From positions 240,001-304,000 of the forward strand of contig JAQJVL010000786.1 in NCBI GenBank assembly GCA_035578905.1: a stretch of DNA of 64,000 bases, given 5' to 3'. The notes beneath the pieces are model-generated. The model worked only from the letters and a program-made list of their open reading frames with translations, was not told the origin of the DNA and did not search any database. How positions within the stretch are numbered: the first letter of the stretch is position 1; each line of letters begins with the position of its first letter. Positions 49,137 to 60,767 of the stretch are shown here, piece by piece. Origin of the DNA: Stictocephala bisonia. Taxonomy: Eukaryota; Arthropoda; Insecta; Hemiptera; Membracidae. A program made the position numbers and the translations under genes.

Positions 49137-49216
49137 AAGGTTGAGTGGAAGAGAGGACAAGGTTGAGTGGAAGAGAGGACTTCATAGTCCTAACTCCGCC
49201 TTTAAATAAAGACATT
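49137..49216 (+). mobile_element. LINE 3' end with doubled 22-bp segment
   Basis: A perfect 22-bp tandem duplication (AAGGTTGAGTGGAAGAGAGG plus AC, at 49137-49158 and 49159-49180) is followed by TTCATAGTCCTAACTCCGCC and AAATAAAGACATTTATTC. This resembles the 3' end and polyadenylation region of insect non-LTR retrotransposons, which often end in a short tandem repeat. No coding part remains. Confidence 0.55.
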
Positions 49217-49362
49217 TATTCATTCATTCATTCATTCATTCATTCATTCTTCTTTCATTCATTCATTCATTCATTCATTCATTCATTCATTCATTCATTC
49301 ATTCATTCATTCATTCATTCATTCATTCATTCATTCATTCATTCATTCATTCATTCATTCAT
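49215..49362. repeat. (ATTC)n microsatellite
   Basis: About 36 TTCA/ATTC units with one interruption (TTCTTTC near 49248). It directly follows a LINE 3' end and so is probably an expanded retrotransposon tail. Confidence 0.96.
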
Positions 49363-49639
49363 TTAATATAAAATAGCCTGTTAATTTTTAACTTATGAAA
49401 CAAATTCTTGAAATTTTGAAGATTTTATACATATTAGTGTATTTCTGGAAACATTTAAAAAATAAAACCCCTCTTGTCACTAATGTATTTGCAATAATTG
49501 TTCTTTTCAGTACATAATATTTATCTCTGCGCATAACATGAAAATGAATAATCACTTTATTATTAAATTAAAATGTAATATGTTTTAAACTTATTTTATA
49601 ACAATTGATAGTTAAATGTTTCTTATAGCAAAACTTTTA

Positions 49640-49840
49640 CATTGAAAATTATTAAATTAAACTAATTGTAGTCTATTTGTTTACTTACGTCTTATGTTTT
49701 GTATTACATTAAGTTAAGGAAGGTTCTTAAATACATTTATATGCTTCATTATTGTCTATCTTAGAGTAATTATTAATGTAAAATTGTTATAATGAATATT
49801 ATCAGATTGAACTTAATCCCAAACAATACGGTACTTTGTA
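49640..49840. repeat. Paralogous block B1 (matches 13900-14100)
   Basis: TTACATTAAGTTAAGGAAGG, TTATTGTCTATCTTAGAG and TTGAACTTAATCCCAAACAA are collinear with block A1. Confidence 0.55.
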
Positions 49841-49843
49841 CTA

Positions 49844-50761
49844 TACAGGAGGGGGGGGGGCAACAGTCTAGAATATAATTATTAATTTCAAAACCATTGA
49901 AATAAATGTAATGAAACTTTGCAGTTATGTACATGTCCTTATTCCAAACATTTAGACATATTTTACTTTTTCGCATAGCCAGGGCCCATGAAGGAAGTCT
50001 TAAAAATGTTAAATGTAAGCCTACCGCAAGTTAAATCTCATTTTAAAGGTATTTCTTTGTAAAACACAAGAGTGCAAACCTGAGGTCAAAAGGATGACAC
50101 AGTCAGAAAATATAGCCTCTCAAAGAATTGAATGTCATATAACTAACACTGCTTAAGAAAAAGTTAAGATAGTTATTATATATTGCTGCGTGGAGCTATA
50201 ATTTATCTAACTGAATATGAAAAATTAAATTTCACAAAAAATTTAGTAACAAATTATTATAACAATATTCTTAAACTATTTTAGGTAAACCTACTGTCAA
50301 AAGTGTTTTAGTAAATTTTTTATTTTTATCTTAGTTAAATATCATAGCTATTTTTATAATACAGTTGTTTGTTACGATTGTTAACAATCAACAACATACT
50401 CAGCAACAGGGATCTAAAACTGTTAAATAAATAACCGTATAACTGAGAAGAATTATTAGTAATGTGACATTAAATTCTTTAAATTGTTGTATTTTGTGAA
50501 TGGGTCATCCTTTTGACCTCATATTTGCACTTTTGTACTGTACAAACAAAGACCTTTAAAATGAGGTATAACTCAAGGTAGGCTTACATTTAAAATTTTT
50601 AAGACTTCCTTTATGGGCCATCCCCTGGCAATGCAAAAAACAAGCAAAATATGGCTAAACGTTTGGTATAGAAACATGTACATAACTACAACGTTTCATT
50701 GCATTTATTTTAACTATTTTGAAATTAATAATTATATTCCATACTTTTGCCCAACCCTGTA
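49844..50761. mobile_element. 918-bp element with about 255-bp terminal inverted repeats
   Basis: The left end TACAGGAGGGGGGGGG and right end CCAACCCTGTA are inverted. The arms 49844-50099 and 50505-50761 match throughout: GAATATAATTATTAATTTCA/TGAAATTAATAATTATATTC, GGAAGTCTTAAAAATG/TTTTTAAGACTTCC and GAGGTCAAAAGGATGAC/GTCATCCTTTTGACCTC. TA flanks both ends (49842-49843, 50762-50763), as expected for Tc1/mariner-type insertion. The central about 400 bp have no transposase motif. Confidence 0.88.
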
Positions 50762-51010
50762 TATTGGTGCGTTTGTAAAGTAATTTATAATAAATAATGT
50801 ACAAACGTGTCTGTTATTCCAGAAAAATAACAATTTTTGTAACTTAACTGGAGTGCACCGGCTGAGTACACAATATAACGTGTATCAGCTGTTCCATAGC
50901 TTTCATCACATTGGCTTTCAAACAAACTTTACAAGTTATTGAAGTTTTCTTTCTCATTTTCCTCCTCCAGTACAAAGTAGACGTCATGTATCTCTTTTTT
51001 ATGGTGGATA
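50762..51010. repeat. Paralogous block B2 (matches 15130-15370)
   Basis: TAACTTAACTGGAGTGCACC, CACATTGGCTTTCAAACAAA and CAGTACAAAGTAGACGTCAT match block A2 in order. Confidence 0.6.
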
Positions 51011-52204
51011 TTATCCTAAATGTTTTGTTTATAAGTACAAAATAGATGTATTATTTACATGTCTACATAGTTGTACTGTAGGTGGAATCAATGTTATGAA
51101 GGTGTACTTCCTATGTTATGAGGGAATGTCACTCTGTGTGATTCCACCTGTGGGTGGTTTTCATTTAATGAGTGGACCTTTAAATTCAACAAGAAAATAA
51201 AAAATATAGCAAAAAGAGCTTGATTTTCTTTACAAAAAATGCAAAAAAATAGTTGATTACGTTTAGTAAATTTTAATAAATCTTATTAATAAATATTTAT
51301 CTTATTATTTATTTCTAATACATTTTTATAAAAGTAATTTATTCATTACTTTAATGAGATATAGTTAAGTTCAAAACTGTATTTTGTTTGGATTTAGAAT
51401 AAACAAGTTAATCAACAATTATTTACTGTCGGAACACTATAACCCGAAATAACACTAGTGAGATTTTTATAAAAATAAGTTGATTTTGTACAAGGGCATT
51501 TTTCTTGAATGTGTAAATTAAAGAAAAACATTTGAAAGTCAAAAATACTATTTATGTAATTTACATTTTTCTTAAACGTAATAAAACAGTAGTGGCTTAG
51601 TAAAGTTTTCAATCATTCATGTGACCTAAATGTCTAAATAACTTTAAAAAATTAGTAATGTATGCATTTTAAGGAGAAGAACATTAAAAAAACATATAAT
51701 ATGCATGGGTAATATGAATATTCCTCTTGAGTTTGTCCTTTTCATTTCTTGTATGTGACAAAATCAGAACACTAAAAATAATAAACCATAAGGAAAGAAC
51801 ATTTTAAGAAAATGTAGTACTGTACTTATATACATGCACCTTAAATTTACGAAAACGTAACTTGCAGGGTTTAATTAACAAATAACAGGGTGGAGAATCC
51901 CAGAGAGCGTATTGAAAATATATGTACACAGTGAGGTACTAATCACAATATAAAGATGGCCTATGGTCCAGCATAGACTCTCAAGGAAGTTTCACAACTA
52001 CAGAGATTTGTTAAACTTGACTCGCCAGTTCAAAAGGGTCTGCAGGCCTGTGCGTGTACTTTATTCAACAAGAAAAGTACCAACCGTTAGCTAAGTTGGG
52101 GATATTCAAACCTTGGACTTTGCTCTCTGCAGTCCACCAGCAAGGGTTATTTAGTAGCTGTGAAAATAGTAACAAAAACCCCCACCCCCGCTACATCTTT
52201 CTGG
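51011..52204. other. No gene; small inverted repeat and a SINE-like patch
   Basis: AGGTGGAATCA (51080-51090) and its complement (51139-51149) bracket about 50 bp. On the bottom strand near 52085-52165, GCTGGTGGACTGCAGAGAGC and AAGGTTTGAATATCC resemble a degenerate tRNA-like SINE head. Nothing else recognised. Confidence 0.4.
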
Positions 52205-52340
52205 TGTCAATAAATTTAATAAAATAATAATACAGTATACTAATAGTCTAATACAGTGATGGATAAGGTCCTCCCCCTCACTGTCACCTTCCTCAGACCA
52301 GAGGGCTTGTGATCTTTGGAAGCGTTAATATAACCATTTA
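52205..52340 (+). repeat. Dispersed repeat with CCTTCCTCAGACCAGAGG core
   Basis: CACTGTCACCTTCCTCAGAC then CAGAGGGCTTGTGATC; same family as 37794 and 57776. Confidence 0.6.
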
Positions 52341-53464
52341 TTTTATATACACACTGATATATTCTCATCCAATGATAAATCTTTCTCTTGGTGTCAACTG
52401 TTTTTAGGTTAAAGCTGCTTCAAAATAATCAAATTACTGGCACAAATATTCCTATTAAATAAAAAACTACTTTAAACTAACATAATAAATATGTAACTAG
52501 AAAAAATATAATACATTTAGTAAAATACTGTAGTATGGCAACTTTAATGTCATTTTTTATGTATTTTCTTCAAACATTGTTCATATGTAAACTACTTAAA
52601 AACTGTAAGTATCAAATTATCTAATCACAATAGTTTTTATTTCATAATTCAATAATAAACTAGAGTAGTGGTTTACTTATTTCTTTGGTAAAGTTATAAG
52701 AAATTAGTTAATACTGTCCCATGTACCAATTATTCAATTATTCTTTTTTTAATAGAATTATAGTTTACCATCAAAATTCATAACTTATTCAAAACTACCA
52801 AATTCAAATAATTTCCTGTTTTCATTTTAACTAGCCTGATAAGTGACTGGAAATAGAACAGAAAAAATGAAGTCTGGAGGTCCACGTTTTCTGCCTTGAT
52901 TTTTCACTTTAACCCCAAAGTCTAGGGGGCAAAGTTCCATCGGTGCTTGAATGATCTCAATAACTTTCTCCATTCACTAACAAAACAAATTTGCCAACAT
53001 TTGTATAAGGTACATTATCCACCAAAGTACTCTGTCTAGAGTGGGTGGATGAATCATCAAGGTTAAAGAGAAATAAAAAGTTGTTAATAAGGCAAAAGCA
53101 ATATAAAATATAATGAAGTCACAAAACCTAAATATAAAAACATTGGTAACTATACCCCTATATCATTAGGTACATACACACGCAAGCACACGTGTAGTTC
53201 TATATGTCGCGAGTTGACCTTTAGATGAGAGCATCCGAAAAACTGTAAAAATTATAATCCTTAAAACAAAGATTTAAGACACCACTGCACAGTTAATGAC
53301 AATGAATAAAAACATAACATGCTTCATCATACAATGTCAAAGAATAAGACATCGTAATAATATACTTGTTTATTAAATACTTACATTCTTACGTTATCGT
53401 CTATGTATTATATTTGCAGTTACAAATTACCTGAGTATAGAGAAAAGTCAAACTTTAAAAGGTT
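52341..53464. other. No feature recognised
   Basis: AT-rich sequence, without a convincing ORF or repeat. Confidence 0.5.
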
Positions 53465-54370
53465 TAGCATAATCTCATTTGACTGATTCTGCTGCGGTTA
53501 TCCACTTGACTAAGTCTATCTACCTCCATAACACTTCATTCTTTGTGCAAAGTAACACTTGGCTGGCTCTATTAAGATTATCCACTTGACTACACAGTTT
53601 ATCTACCTCCACAGTACTGCCATCTTCCTTTCTGCAAGGAAACACTTGGCTGGCTCTGTCAAGGTTATTCTTTTGACTGCACAGTTTATCTACCTCCACA
53701 CCACTGCATTCTTCTCTCATGTAAGGAAACACTTGGCTGGCTCTGTCAAGGTTATGCTCTTGACTACACAGTTTATCTACCTCCACACCACTGCATTCTT
53801 CTCTCATGTAAGGAAACACTTGGCTGGCTCTGTCAAGGTTTCACAGTTTATCTTGACTACACAGTTTATCTGCCTCCACACCACTGCATTCTTCCTTCAT
53901 GCAAGAAACACTTGGCTGGCTCTGTCAAGGTTATTCTCTAGACTACACAGTTTATCTACCTCCACACCACTGCATTCTTCTCTCATGTAAGGAAACACTT
54001 GGCTGGCTCTGTCAAGGTTATTCTCTTGACTACACAGTTTATCTACCTCCACACCACTGCATTCTTCTCTCATGTAAGGAAACACTTGGCTGGCTCTGTC
54101 AAGGTTATTCTCTTGACTACACAGTTTATCTACCTCCACACCACTGCATTCTTCTCTCATATAAGGAAACACTTGGCTGGCTCTGTCAAGGTTTAACAGT
54201 TTATCTTGACTACACAGTTTATATACCTCCACACCATTGCATTCTTCCTTCATGCAAGAAACACTTGGCTGGCTCTGTCAAGGTTATTCTCTTGACTACA
54301 CAGTTTATCTACCTCCACACCACTGCATTCTTCCTTCATGCAAGAAACACTTGGCTGGCTAGGCTAGATA
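53465..54370. repeat. 87-bp tandem repeat array with a 353-bp higher-order unit
   Basis: ACTTGGCTGG starts occur at 53557, 53644, 53731, 53818, 53910, 53997, 54084, 54171, 54263 and 54349: spacings 87, 87, 87, 92, 87, 87, 87, 92, 86. Thus 53557-53909 and 53910-54262 are two copies of a four-unit block. The long units contain TTTCACAGTTTATC or TTTAACAGTTTATC, and both blocks end with GCAAGAAAC instead of GTAAGGAAAC. A diverged unit precedes 53557. Since 87 = 29 codons, long frames appear on both strands and break at the 92-bp units, so I read it as a satellite, not a gene. Confidence 0.93.
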
Positions 54371-55419
54371 TTATAATATGGACCAAATACAGTGGATAGA
54401 GTAAAAATAATTATAATGTCTTTAACTCTTTTCACTTATTTTGTTTTACCGTTGCTTTTTAACTTCCAAGAAGCCATCTAACAATGTTATAAAACATTAA
54501 TATAAGTAAATGAACCATGATTTATTCTCAGTTAGGGTTGCATTTACAGTATATAATTTGATTGAATTTAGTTGTAAAATTTAAAAATTGATCATTAAAA
54601 AAGTTTTGGTGCCCTTATCACTTAACGGTAAATTAGGATTTTTCTTGGTACTTTTATGAATGTCAAGACAATTTAAGGTTAAAATTTTTTGCATGTTATA
54701 TTTAGAACCTCTTGAAATTTATAAAAGTGCAAAAATCATTACGAATTTACTATTGAATTATAAAGACACATATACTAAAAACTTACCTTCTGATTAATTT
54801 TTAATATAATAGATAAATTCACTGAATTACATATTGTACAAATAACCTCAGAGTACATTTTATATATTTTATTGTTTATTTATTTATATTTATGTTTTTA
54901 TAACCTTCTGTATACCTGAAGATGTTGAAATGTACAATGAAAAAAATAAATAAAAGGTAATATAATTGAATTATACTTATTCTAGCATACTCTTTCTGTA
55001 CGCACATTTTTTACAAATTTTAATACTTTAGCAGCTACATTTCAATGCAATATGTAGAAGGTTATCAATTCAATATAGATTCAATCAATCGATTTTTTAT
55101 TGCAGTATTAACAATTATTACATCGTATTGCAAAGGTCAATATTTGTTTTAATAATATATAATACACAAGATTTTAATAAAATTGAAAACTTTATTTAAA
55201 TGTTTTAAATTTAAATGTTAAATTAAGATTTAAATGTTGATAAAGAATGTATTATCAATTTATCATCTTATCTTTGTAAATATTATCTAAATCTGTTAAT
55301 GGCTTATAAAGTCTTGCACAATTATTCAGTTAATGTTACATGTTTTTTACATTAAAATTTACTTTCCAAGCAGCTAATTTATAGTTATTTTAGAAAAATC
55401 TATAATTCACATCAATAGC
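54371..55419. other. No feature recognised
   Basis: Very AT-rich sequence with no ORF or motif. Confidence 0.5.
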
Positions 55420-55423
55420 TTAG

Positions 55424-57231
55424 CCCTTAATGACCTGAATTTTTTTTTCTTAAATTTTTTTACAAATACCCGTTTTTATTGTTTAAATATCTCCTTATAA
55501 AATATACATATTGTTGTTTTACATTTTTTTAGTTGTTATCTTAGTGATAAGGCCTGTTGCCATATGGCAACGCTAGGACATCCCACTACTATAAGCAAAT
55601 ACCATACCTTGTCATGGTGATATTTTAGTTAAATGATGGAAGAGGATCATAAAAATAGGCAAAACATGTAAATACTTATGAAATATATATATTTACACTA
55701 AGAATAATATAAAACAAAAAGTAGGCCTATACTAAATTAAAAATTACGAAAAATATCATCATTAGTTGAAATAGATTTTGACATGTTACTAATTATTACT
55801 AGTATGTTTTAGTATGGAATAAAGCAAAACATTCAATGCAGAGTCCAATTTGACATTTTATACATATAGTCCTCATAATTGAAGTACATCCTTCTCCGGC
55901 ACAGTGCCACTTCTTTTTTCTGGAATCTGACCTACGAAATGACCACTGTTGTCATAGCGGAGGAAGTCTAGTACTCTTTTTCCAGACAATGACCTTGATG
56001 TTGATGGCCTACCAGCCCCTTTGCTTGGTCCACCATGTTTCATTATGTATCCATTACTAATTGCCTCCTGAAGTCTAACTGAGATTCTTTATTGCCACTG
56101 GATTTATATATAATCCACGCATTGTGTACAGCAGCGTCAACTAACCAAGAAAACAAAGGCCAGTACCATTTTTTATTTCTAATGCCGATCCTGTACTTAG
56201 CAATGTTTTCGTCCATTCTATCAGTTCCACCCATATAGCGATTATACTCTGTAAAACAGCTGGACTTGGTATCTGGGTACATTTCCTTTCAGCATGGGAC
56301 CATCTCTTGGCTCCAGTGACGGGATTAACTCCATGGATATTTGAGAGCATGGATACAATACCATTGTCATACCATTTGGTTAGTGTCAAACCATCCTCCC
56401 TACTAACGGCACTCTCAAAATTACCTCTCATTTGAGTACTTTTCATTTCCTTTTTCTTTGTAATATTCTTACACTCTGGAGGAATGCGATCTTCTCTCAA
56501 AGTTCCAGTTTCTCCGGTTGTGACTGAACGGTTGTGACTGAAACAAGTCAGAAACTTGTGTGACTACTGTTTTGTCACAAAGTTTTATCTCCGCCTGTGC
56601 CATTAGCTGGCGTCCCGATAAATTATTAACTGTATTTGTACAGCCTTTTTCTTCGTCACCTGAGTCTTCATCAGTCAAGGCCGAAGGCTCAGGTGGTGCG
56701 ATGTAAATAGTATCAATATCATGGTCTAACTTATCATCTTCGAGTATGTCTAGAACTTCTTGGAGTGATAATCCATCTCTGAAAACAAAAGCAACTATTA
56801 CCTAAAAACCCCACATAGCAGGTGTGGGGATGTCCTAGCGTTGCCACTTGGCAACGGTAACTTTTACCACCCCGATATGATATGACAGTAAATGGAAATC
56901 ATTCTACAGTAGTTTAGTAATAATTCTACATATCTTACTAAAATAATGATTATAATATTGTTGTCTTATTATAAATATTAAAGGAGTAAATACTTGCTCA
57001 AGTTCAAAGGACATGATTTGAAGATGAGAATAACACTTGTCTTGTTTGAAACCACTAGCACACCACAACAATACAAACTGTGAGGTTGTAAACACTACTG
57101 ATGTGAAGAGCAGGTGGTTTTGCATCCAGGAAACAGGTTAGCCAACCCAAATATATAGGAGCAAAAATTCCCTAGTCAAATACAAACAACATGTTTTGTG
57201 TTGCCATATGGCAACGCTAGGTCATTAAGGG
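55424..57231 (-). mobile_element. piggyBac element, internally deleted, TTAG at both flanks
   Basis: The left end CCCTTAATGACCT (55424) and right end AGGTCATTAAGGG (to 57231) are perfect inverted repeats, and TTAG flanks both sides as a direct repeat (55420-55423, 57232-57235). The canonical piggyBac target is TTAA. Subterminal copies of GTTGCCATATGGCAAC, a 16-bp palindrome, with CGCTAGG follow the left end (55556-55571) and precede the right end (57200-57215), and a variant (TAGCGTTGCCACTTGGCAAC) lies at 56836-56855. The element is 1.8 kb, shorter than autonomous members, and its transposase gene lacks the central part. Confidence 0.9.
55815..56780 (-). pseudogene. piggyBac-type transposase remnant
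   Basis: Minus strand, N to C: an acidic N-terminus (MTDEDSGDEEKGCTN, 56678), a jump to REDRIPPECKNITKKKEMKS, then SREDGLTLTKWYDNGIVSML (the KWxDN segment carrying a catalytic Asp), NPVTGAKRWSHAERKCTQIP, a frameshift near 56240, YNRYMGGTDRMDENIAKYRI and NKKWYWPLFSWLVDAAVHNA (56043-56282), a frameshift near 56043, MKHGGPSKGAGRPSTSRSLS, a frameshift at an A-run near 55918, and a C-terminal cysteine-rich zinc-binding tail (CAGEGC, CIKCQIGLCIECFALFH) ending about 55806. About 320 codons remain of the roughly 550-600 usual, and the region with the first catalytic aspartates is deleted. Not functional. Confidence 0.87.
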
Positions 57232-57235
57232 TTAG

Positions 57236-57775
57236 AATAATTGTAATATTTCTTATTGTGGTAACTTATCATGGTCTATCTACTTTAGAGTTTTGTATTT
57301 GCTCATTAAGGAACTTTTATAGTGGTAACGACAAAAACAGTGTTTCTTGATATCAAATAAAATAATGACATTATTGAAGACTCTTTGTTTATATAATATA
57401 GCGTTAATGATTTTAAGTTGAATACAAGTCAAGCATTTCCTCAACATGGCATCACTAGAGATTGTTTTAGAATATGATTTGATGCAAAACATGATTGGTA
57501 TCTCTCAGATGTGTATTGACGTTTGAAATTGGTTTGACTTTTTTATGCCATAACTTATATTATAAAAACTTCTGATCCATTTTATAGCAGACATATTTTA
57601 ATTACTTCCAACAGATCCTTCAAAAGAAGACGGTAAAAGTTTAAATTGGTTTTGTAAGTTCCCTTAGTCAAAAAATTGTTAAACTATTCAGACCAATATC
57701 TACAGATTTTTAAATTGATAAAAAGCTTTTTAATAAATATATATACTTCTCACAGCCTTGGTTTTGTTGTTATTT
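57236..57775. other. No feature recognised
   Basis: AT-rich sequence; the minus frame 57280-57492 has no motif. Confidence 0.5.
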
Positions 57776-57990
57776 CATTTACAAAACAAGTGATCGTCAT
57801 AAAATATAAATTAAATACAAGATAAAAACATTATGTACTATGATGATCGATTTCAGTAACCAATGGTTATGGTTATCTTCCTCAGATCAGAGGTATTCAC
57901 GAAATGATTTTGATTTAGAAAGTTCTTCAAAATGTAAACGTATATTAAGCTCTTAATAACTTTAAACCCCTTTTATATATACATATATTT
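57776..57990 (+). repeat. Dispersed repeat with CTTCCTCAGATCAGAGG core
   Basis: ATGATCGATTTCAGTAACCA then ATCTTCCTCAGATCAGAGG aligns with 37850-37910, and the upstream ACAAGTGATCGTCATAAAAT aligns with 37801-37850. Diverged copy. Confidence 0.55.
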
Positions 57991-58034
57991 TTATCTTTTA
58001 TATATACATAATATATTTTTATCTTTTATATATA

Positions 58035-58172
<138 letters not shown>

Positions 58173-58591
58173 CAAGAAGAAAGTGTCAGTAGCACTGAAA
58201 ATTCGAGTGATTTTGTTGTTTCTTTTGTGTATGTTACTACTACTCTGGTGTTGGTGAACTTGTCATCTAAGATAAGTGTGCTGATGTCCTATATCTCCAA
58301 TATACTAATTCCTGGCCTAGTAGCCTTAACCTAACCTAAAATTTTTACAAAGTAATTTTTCTACAAATAAATACTTCCTACTCGACAACTTCTCAAAACC
58401 TTTACTCTATATAGGATTGAAAGTCTTTGGATGTTTTGACCACGCTACTAAGGTGAGTCGTTAGTTTGTAGGATGTATCACATTTATCCTTAAATGACTG
58501 TAAAATTCAATTTGTTATAGTTTTTATTTCAATTAAATTAAAACGCATTAATCAACTATGTTAAGATTGCTACAACGCGTCCATGATTATG

Positions 58592-58800
58592 CATACAGTA
58601 CTGGCGCAGTGCTGTAACCCAACTACTTGAGGACAGCCCTGGCTATTGGGATATTAATAAATGGCTCTTTCTAAAGAACATTTGGCCTTTGTAACAGTGA
58701 CTCCACTCGCTCATCTACATTCATCACTCTCATTCGCCCCTCATATTCACCCATATCTCTACAATCGGCGTCTTAGTGATGAATAATGATGAATAACTGT
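58592..58800 (+). repeat. Dispersed repeat, short copy (pair with 18605-19075)
   Basis: GCGCAGTGCTGTAACCCAAC, then CTGGCTATTGGGATATTAAT through CTCATTCGCCCCTCATATTC and GATGAATAATGATGAATAA. It lacks about 240 internal bp relative to the other copy. Confidence 0.6.
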
Positions 58801-59173
58801 TAAATAAGGAAGATTCACAAAATCCATAATGCTCATTTTGTGTCATCTTTGTTGTTTAAGAATACTTATCCTTGTGAACAACAAAGATATTCTGATAAGT
58901 AAAATTTTGTTGTAATATAATTTAGTCAAATAAACAAGAGGTTTAAATTATTAACAACAAATTTATACTTATCAGAATTACTTATCAGAATGATTGATGA
59001 AGCCAAATTTATTATTAGTTATAAAAGGAGCTTATTTTATAGAAAGTATTTTTTTTAATATAACTGGAATATAATTACAAAATATATGAAGACTTATTCG
59101 TGTTGATTTTAATTGTGCACAGGTTATATACTCTCTTCCTTCCACAGGCTATATGCCCCATTGTGAACATAAC
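58801..59173. other. No feature recognised
   Basis: AT-rich sequence, with inverted copies of ACTTATCAGAAT-like words near 58870-58990. Confidence 0.45.
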
Positions 59174-59335
59174 CACACAAGGGAACATATTCACACAAGT
59201 GAATTTATGCACATAGAGGACCGTATTCACACGAGGGAACACATCCAATCAAGGGAACATATCCATACTAGCTAACATGTACATACAAAGGAACACGCCC
59301 ACACAAGGGAACATACTCAAAGAAGGGAACACAGT
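59174..59335. repeat. Nine exact-length 18-bp tandem units
   Basis: The consensus is CACACAAGGGAACATATC-like. All nine units are 18 bp long despite up to about seven substitutions each (for example CACACAAGTGAATTTATG and CATACTAGCTAACATGTA). No frame over it continues for long beyond the array. Confidence 0.9.
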
Positions 59336-59765
59336 AACATTTGATGTATATTAAAATATACAAATATCATAATTTACATTTGAATTTGTAAATATTATCA
59401 TCACTGATCATCTTAATTAAGATTCTAACCTAGAAGAATCAATTATAATCAAATGAAGAACTACAATGTCACTTACAAACAAATAATATTAATTTATGTC
59501 GTGAACTTATAAATCCCCAACTTTAGAGTAAAAGGAACGTACAATATGGTCTAAAACCTAAGAGGGGACTGAGCAAATTCAAAGGGGTTAAAAGAAATAC
59601 TATACTCAACCACTCGCCCACATAGTACATAGTAGATTTTAAAAATATCAAAAACTGTATGTAGAATTGCGTATTAAGGACAAAATATGACATTTATGAA
59701 TTGAGGGGTCGTTGTATTAATATAAACAGAAATAGTTCATATTAATTTAACATATCCACATAACA
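59336..59765. other. No feature recognised
   Basis: AT-rich sequence. Confidence 0.5.
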
Positions 59766-60325
59766 TATATCTTTTAGGTTATGTGGCACTCAATGCCACC
59801 GTAGTGTAAGGGCAGGTGGAAGGGTCAATGCCACCGAAGTGTATAGTTAATGTTTTAAGTATACAATTTTTAATTGCTTTTAAGACGTTTATTTAAAAAG
59901 CTAGATCTATTACTTGATATGACAATATTTTGTATTAAGGTTTTATCTAAGAGATAAGAGATATAAGATCTAAGAGTTTCATATAAAAACCACTGTACGT
60001 GTATGGGTGGGCCAATACCACTGTATGTGTATGGGATGACCCACCCGCCCACCCATACACGTACAGTGGTGGTGACCCGCCCGCCCAATCATACACTTAC
60101 AGTGGTGATGACCCGCCCGCCCCCCAATACCACTGCACTGTACTACTTGTTTGTGGGTAGTGGTTGGGCCAATACTACTGTACTTGTATGGGATGGTGGT
60201 TAGGCCAATATCACTGTAAGTGTATGGGTGGGCAGGTGAGTTAATACCACTGTACGTGTATGGGTGGGCAGGTGGGTTAATACCACTGTACGTGTATTGG
60301 AGGACGGGTGGGGTACCACTGTCAA
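59766..60325. repeat. Dispersed minisatellite with inverted units
   Basis: Degenerate units start at about 59790. From 59992, units read G-rich on + (ACCACTGTACGTGTATGGGT), switch to C-rich from about 60037 to 60130 (ACCCACCCGCCCACCCATAC), then return to G-rich to 60320. The array is therefore partly palindromic. Same family as 7345. Confidence 0.88.
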
Positions 60326-60767
60326 TACACTACCCTTTGTTAATTCTGTATTGCCGAATTAATTAATTATATTAAACGTGCTTAGTTAATTTGCTATTTG
60401 TATTAATGAAAGTGCCTATGTATTTGCTGCTGTAGATAGTCTTCTCCTTAATTCAGTGAAGGTGCACAATTTATATGCATTGGTCTTTTTAGTATGCAAA
60501 CTCTCTGAGACCATCATTTAAGTTTAAATTGAGTTTGGTAAATAGACTTCTTTTACTGCAAAAAGTAAGCCTGTTCAAAGATAAACTATCTTTAACGATT
60601 GTTGAAAGCACTTTTTGTCAATAAATTTCTGCACTTATTATAATTGATTTAAAAATAAACTTTTCCTACTAATTATAGTTATATTTCAAATTCAAAAGTG
60701 TGCAAAACGATTGGTAAGTTTTATACTCATAAGTTGTTAAGATTTCTTCTACTTTTTAGTTTTAGTC
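60326..60767. other. No feature recognised
   Basis: AT-rich sequence. Confidence 0.5.

Noticed and set aside
53520..54399. Repeat-protein-like frames of 99-166 codons over the 87-bp array
   Set aside because: Period is 29 codons, frames are open on both strands, and the 92-bp units break them. A satellite explains all of this.
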